DNA of 9,033 nucleotides from Clostridiales bacterium (GTDB lineage: Bacteria; Bacillota_A; Clostridia; Peptostreptococcales; Anaerovoracaceae). Below are positions 6,371 to 9,033 of this stretch, in pieces. The DNA lies in NCBI GenBank assembly GCA_012510935.1, contig JAAZHB010000231.1:1-9033 (forward strand), written 5' to 3'. The position numbers were made by a program, and so were the translations under genes. The notes under the pieces are model-generated. The model saw only the letters and a program-made list of their open reading frames with translations, was not told the DNA's origin and made no database searches. Numbering within the stretch: position 1 is the stretch's first letter; every line of letters starts with the position of its first letter.

Positions 6371-7003
6371 TTATGAATTTCTTGGTTTCAGCACTACGAT
6401 AGCTCCAGCAAATTCATCAGCAGCATCAATAGTGCTTGTCTTTAACTCCACCACGCTTGAGCAAAGTGAGGTGAATCTTCTAAGAACTGCCAAATCTGGG
6501 AATCCAAAGCCATGCTTCTCACTATGGTAATGCATTGGAATTGAAATTCTAGGATCGATTTCTACAAGCAATGCTCTTGCCTCTGCTCCGTCCAAAGTAT
6601 ACTTTCCACCAACCGGAATCATAGCAGCATCTAGTTTAGACAACATCTGCTTTTGTTCTGGAGTTAATTCGCAACAAATATCTCCAAGATGTGCTACCTT
6701 TGTCTTTCCATCACTGATGATATGAATCTTATTTTTCCCACGAATTGCACCCTGTTCGGTATCATGGAAGGAATCAATCACGGTAATTTCAAACGGCCAG
6801 GTCTTTCCTTCTGGAACATCAACTACTTTTACCCCGGATGCCCCCTTATGATCATCATGATCATGACTTGAAAGGATCATATTTGTTTCATCAACAATAT
6901 TCTCATAGCCTGGCACTGTATCATCCTTATAAGGATCGATAATAATCGAGCAACCATCACTTTCAAGTTTAAAACATGAGTGTCCTATATACGAAATGTT
7001 CAT
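6371..7003 (-). CDS. metallo-beta-lactamase-fold hydrolase (Lactamase_B_3/UlaG-like)
   Basis: This 210-residue cytoplasmic protein has no signal peptide. The metal site is complete: His8 in GHSCF near the N-terminus, the HxHxDH motif (H47, H49, D51, H52), His80 in SFHD, Asp108 in HLGD, and histidines in MHYH (158-160). The N-terminal IGHSCFKLESDG, IIIDPY and the late IPVGGKYTLDGAEA segment place it with the UlaG-like, single-domain Lactamase_B_3 hydrolases. Members act on varied substrates (phosphodiesters, lactones, unknowns), so no substrate can be assigned. The ATG is supported by AAGGAGAG about 9 bases upstream. The gene converges on serA and lies 55 bases after the small membrane-protein gene. 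Family assignment is firm; function is open. Confidence 0.9.
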   Translation of the reverse strand: MNISYIGHSCFKLESDGCSIIIDPYKDDTVPGYENIVDETNMILSSHDHDDHKGASGVKVVDVPEGKTWPFEITVIDSFHDTEQGAIRGKNKIHIISDGKTKVAHLGDICCELTPEQKQMLSKLDAAMIPVGGKYTLDGAEARALLVEIDPRISIPMHYHSEKHGFGFPDLAVLRRFTSLCSSVVELKTSTIDAADEFAGAIVVLKPRNS

Positions 7004-7058
7004 ACTATTTCGCTCTCCTTTCTTTCTAACCCTATATTAAAACAATTTTTAATTTCTA

Positions 7059-7232
7059 TTACTTATGATCCCCATTGATTTTATCATCCAAATCATTGAG
7101 AACGAGATAATCAATAAGATCATCTTCTATGTCCGGTTTTTGCTCTGGCTGTTCTGGACTTTGAGAAGATGCCACAAGCGCTATACCAATAAAAATAAAT
7201 AATGCAACCAAGAATATAATTATAATACCCAT
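7059..7232 (-). CDS. small single-span membrane protein, 57 residues, unrecognised
   Basis: On the minus strand, ATG at 7230-7232 opens a 57-residue frame that ends at TAA (7059-7061). The sequence starts MGIIIIFLVALFIFIGIALV, a clear membrane helix (about 2-22). A Gln/Pro-rich linker (SSQSPEQPEQKP) and an acidic tail (DIEDDLIDYLVLNDLDDK) follow. The lack of N-terminal charge fits an N-out/C-in or signal-anchor topology, which I cannot decide. The ribosome site is modest (GGAAGTGG, ending 4 bases before the ATG). An in-frame TAG lies 15 bases upstream, so the start is well bounded. The frame fills an otherwise empty 297-base gap between mscL and the hydrolase on the same strand, with a codon mix like its neighbours. 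I recognise no family. A possible but poorly spaced promoter (TTGAAG, 19 bases, TATAAA) lies between it and mscL. Confidence 0.65.
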   Translation of the reverse strand: MGIIIIFLVALFIFIGIALVASSQSPEQPEQKPDIEDDLIDYLVLNDLDDKINGDHK

Positions 7233-7300
7233 TTTGCCACTTCCAATCTATGATTTAGATATTTCTTTTATACGAGTACATGGAGCATCGCCTTCAATAT

Positions 7301-7696
7301 CTACTCTGCATTCTTCTCTACTAGGAGGTCTCTAATCTCCTTAAGAAGCTCCACCGAAGGATCCTTTTTTGTTTTAGCTTCTGGTTCAGTCTTGAAACGA
7401 AATGATGTAAGCTTATTTAGTACCTTAATGAAAATAAATACGCAAAGAGCAATTAATAAGAAGTTTACAATATTTTGGATAAAAGCACCATACCTTACGG
7501 TTGCGCCCCCAACAACAACTGAAAGGGAAGTAAAATCTACTCCTCCAATTACAATTCCAACAATCGGCATAATAATGTCATTAGATATTGAAGACACTAT
7601 CGAAGTAAGAGCTGATCCAATAATTACACCAACTGCCATGTCTAGAACATTTCCTCTTGAAATAAAAGTTCTAAATTCTTGTATAAATTTTTTCAT
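7301..7696 (-). CDS. mscL: MscL, large-conductance mechanosensitive channel
   Basis: MscL is a homopentameric membrane channel that opens under extreme tension to release solutes on hypo-osmotic shock. The 131-residue protein shows the N-terminal amphipathic helix (KKFIQEFRTFI). The signature RGNVLDMAVGVIIG (14-27) forms the pore-lining TM1 (about 15-45). A short periplasmic loop with VGGATVRYGAF follows, then TM2 (about 70-96, FIQNIVNFLLIALCVFIFIKVLN), a charged linker and the C-terminal bundle helix with ELLKEIRDLL. All parts are present at normal length. AAGGAG (7703-7708) lies 6 bases before the ATG. The gene sits 58 bases after the dagK-type gene on the same strand. Confidence 0.97.
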   Translation of the reverse strand: MKKFIQEFRTFISRGNVLDMAVGVIIGSALTSIVSSISNDIIMPIVGIVIGGVDFTSLSVVVGGATVRYGAFIQNIVNFLLIALCVFIFIKVLNKLTSFRFKTEPEAKTKKDPSVELLKEIRDLLVEKNAE

Positions 7697-7710
7697 TAAA
7701 AACTCCTTCA

Positions 7711-7740
7711 GACTTTATATGTTACTAGTTTATAAAAGTC
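7711..7740. repeat. AT-rich inverted repeat between dagK-type gene and mscL
   Basis: GACTTTATA (7711-7719) faces TATAAAAGTC (7731-7740) around an 11-base centre, with one unpaired base in the stem. It lies just upstream of the mscL ribosome site. It is too AT-rich and lacks a U-tract, so it is not a convincing terminator. It may be an operator or leader hairpin. I found no clear sigma-A promoter for mscL here (the best is TTGTTT, 18 bases, TAACAT). Confidence 0.35.
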
Positions 7741-7754
7741 TTAAACAATCTTCC

Positions 7755-8675
7755 CTACACAATTATATCGTAAGCACTTCTAACTGTTCTAATCTCCATC
7801 TTTTCAGAACCTTCAGCATACTCACCATCTACTGTCCATGGAATTGCCTCATTGAACTCGACTGTAATATCCTTTGCACTGAAGAATTCAATCTCATCGC
7901 TTTCAAGTCTTCCATCAAGCATGCTTTTAATTATTTCATTTAGAGCCGGCAAACTCCTTGGTGCTTTAACTAGCAACACTTCCATAAGCCCATCATTCAT
8001 ATCTACATCAAAGCTATCTAGCTTCAGAATACCTGCTATAGAAGTTGAGTTGCAAATTGCGCCAAAAATATAGTCGCCCTCACAAATTGCCTCGTTAGGT
8101 GTTCCAACATCTGCGCTTATTTTCACATGAATCGGCTTGATATTAACAATATCCTTGGCTCCTTGAAGCACATATGCCGTATGTCCTAGAATATTCTTTA
8201 AATTCTGTGGGACTGAATATGAAGTGCTTGTAAATGCGCCAAATGAAGCTATGTACGAAAAATATCTTCCATTTACGGTTCCTACATCTAGTGTCCTTGG
8301 CTTACCGGACATAATTTGTTCGGCAGCCGGTATGATTCCTTTTGCAATCCCAACACTATTTGCATAGTCATTCGTACTTCCTGACGGAATATATGCTAGC
8401 TTGCAATCAATTCCCCCAATAAGAAGTCCAGAAAGCACCTCGTTAAAAGTGCCGTCTCCTCCAGAGCATACAATCATTCCAGCTTCTTCACCGTATTTTA
8501 TTACAAAGTCTGTCGCATCACCTTGCGCCTTAGTCATAAGAACGCTTGTGAGATATCCCGAATCAGAGAAAACCTGAATTATATCGCTAAGCATCTTAGC
8601 TGCCATCTTAGTCCCTGAATTAGGATTAATAATAAATAGGATTTTCTTATCCTTTCGAATACAACTTTGACCCAT
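7755..8675 (-). CDS. diacylglycerol kinase family lipid kinase (DagK/YegS-type)
   Basis: This 306-residue soluble lipid kinase belongs to the DAGK catalytic (LCB5/YegS/DgkB) family. Such enzymes phosphorylate diacylglycerol or a related lipid with ATP at the inner membrane face, recycling it into phospholipid synthesis. Visible motifs are NPNSG (17-21), GGDGT (72-76, nucleotide binding), PSGSTNDYA (97-105), LDVG (129-132), the clostridial-type SFGAFTSTSY and PQNLKNILGH (144-165), and the late catalytic DGE (283-285). I chose the ATG at 8673-8675, preceded by GGAAGGGA about 9 bases upstream. An in-frame extension to 8780 would run through the end of the upstream gene and carries no family residues. 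The gap to that upstream gene is 25 bases, so the two are probably cotranscribed. The exact lipid substrate is not decided by sequence. Confidence 0.93.
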   Translation of the reverse strand: MGQSCIRKDKKILFIINPNSGTKMAAKMLSDIIQVFSDSGYLTSVLMTKAQGDATDFVIKYGEEAGMIVCSGGDGTFNEVLSGLLIGGIDCKLAYIPSGSTNDYANSVGIAKGIIPAAEQIMSGKPRTLDVGTVNGRYFSYIASFGAFTSTSYSVPQNLKNILGHTAYVLQGAKDIVNIKPIHVKISADVGTPNEAICEGDYIFGAICNSTSIAGILKLDSFDVDMNDGLMEVLLVKAPRSLPALNEIIKSMLDGRLESDEIEFFSAKDITVEFNEAIPWTVDGEYAEGSEKMEIRTVRSAYDIIV

Positions 8676-8700
8676 CTTATTAATTCCCTTCCAAACCCTT

Positions 8701-9033
8701 CTAACTGTCTCTTTCCCTATCTGGTGCATTATCGTAAATATCGTCGCAGGCCTCTCGTGCGTAAGCATAGCCTGGAACAAATTTTTTACTTAAAAACTGT
8801 GCAACAGTATTCTGAGTTCTATCAATCTTATTTGGTTTATAGATATAAAAACTCTCAAAATTTTCATCTGTAATTCCGCGCATCTCGCGAAGGTATACGC
8901 GAATAACTCTTGGAGACAACCGTCCTCTTGCCATATACAGGTCCCAAGATTTATTGAACATCATTCCTATGCAAAGAACCCACGCAATCAAGAAGAACCA
9001 CAATAGAACAGCAACGAAACTTGCAAATGAACC
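8701..9033 (-). CDS. C-terminal end of a membrane protein, possibly YihY/BrkB family (partial)
   Basis: The frame is open to the window edge, so only the last 110 residues are seen. A TTG at 9001-9003 is in frame, but it lies inside a membrane helix and is not a plausible start. The visible part begins GSFASFVAVLLWFFLIAWVL and continues CIGMMFN, one membrane helix. The rest is an approximately 80-residue polar tail with LSPRVIRVYLREMRG, FVPGYAYAREACDDIYDN and a charged end, RERDS. A GSxA...LLW helix followed by a G-x-x-x-N segment is how the last helix of YihY/BrkB proteins typically reads, which is my reason for the tentative call. That helix is short evidence. The gene ends 25 bases before the lipid kinase start, which suggests cotranscription. 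Confidence 0.5.
   Translation of the reverse strand, partial: GSFASFVAVLLWFFLIAWVLCIGMMFNKSWDLYMARGRLSPRVIRVYLREMRGITDENFESFYIYKPNKIDRTQNTVAQFLSKKFVPGYAYAREACDDIYDNAPDRERDS

Noticed and set aside
7392..7943. 183-codon open frame on the plus strand
   Set aside because: It is the complement of mscL and the end of the lipid kinase, both well-supported genes; the predicted peptide has no coherent features.
8676..8780. N-terminal extension of the lipid kinase
   Set aside because: It overlaps the 3' end of the upstream gene in another frame, has no kinase residues, and the ATG at 8673-8675 has a ribosome site and fits the family start.

Overview
The window reads as an ordinary chromosomal segment of a low-GC, probably anaerobic Firmicute (class Clostridia). 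Grounds: AT-rich coding sequence, purine-rich AGGAGG-type ribosome sites, sigma-A-like promoters, a clostridial-type SerA with a short C-terminal domain, a DUF1292 acidic protein, and clostridial-style DagK and MscL. I cannot name the genus. No mobile element, phage gene, CRISPR array or defence system is visible.

Layout from left to right. A tRNA-Leu(CAG) gene lies on the minus strand at the left edge, next to a perfect 24-base palindrome. A minus-strand block follows. Read in its direction of transcription it is serC (4913 to 3825), a DacF-like penicillin-binding-protein homologue (3793 or about 3838 to 2486) and uvrC (2476 to 551). These three are packed tightly enough to be one operon driven from a promoter at 4955-4983. 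A small DUF1292 gene (481 to 197) has its own promoter at the end of uvrC. serA lies on the plus strand (5112-6239), divergent from serC. The 198-base gap between serC and serA holds back-to-back promoters, so two enzymes of the phosphorylated serine pathway (3-phosphoglycerate dehydrogenase and phosphoserine aminotransferase) are expressed from one shared control region. A strong, probably bidirectional terminator at 6266-6303 closes serA.

The right third is a second minus-strand series. In transcription order it holds the C-terminal end of a membrane protein that may be YihY/BrkB-like (running off the window), a DagK-type lipid kinase, mscL, a previously uncounted 57-residue single-span membrane protein (7232 to 7059), and a metallo-beta-lactamase-fold hydrolase that converges on serA. 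The membrane, lipid and turgor theme of the first members is suggestive, but I cannot show one transcript.

Most of the content is housekeeping. The strongest oddity is the S11-family (D,D-carboxypeptidase) protein between serC and uvrC. All three active-site motifs are altered: the nucleophile serine is Gly, the SxN serine is Ala and the KTG lysine is Met. Yet the reading frame, the fold-level landmarks, a C-terminal membrane anchor and a very basic cytoplasmic tail are all intact. It looks like a penicillin-binding-protein pseudoenzyme with a scaffold or sensor role, and its true start is probably a non-ATG codon overlapping serC. Secondary points are the shortened, cysteine-rich ACT-like tail of SerA and the unannotated small membrane protein.
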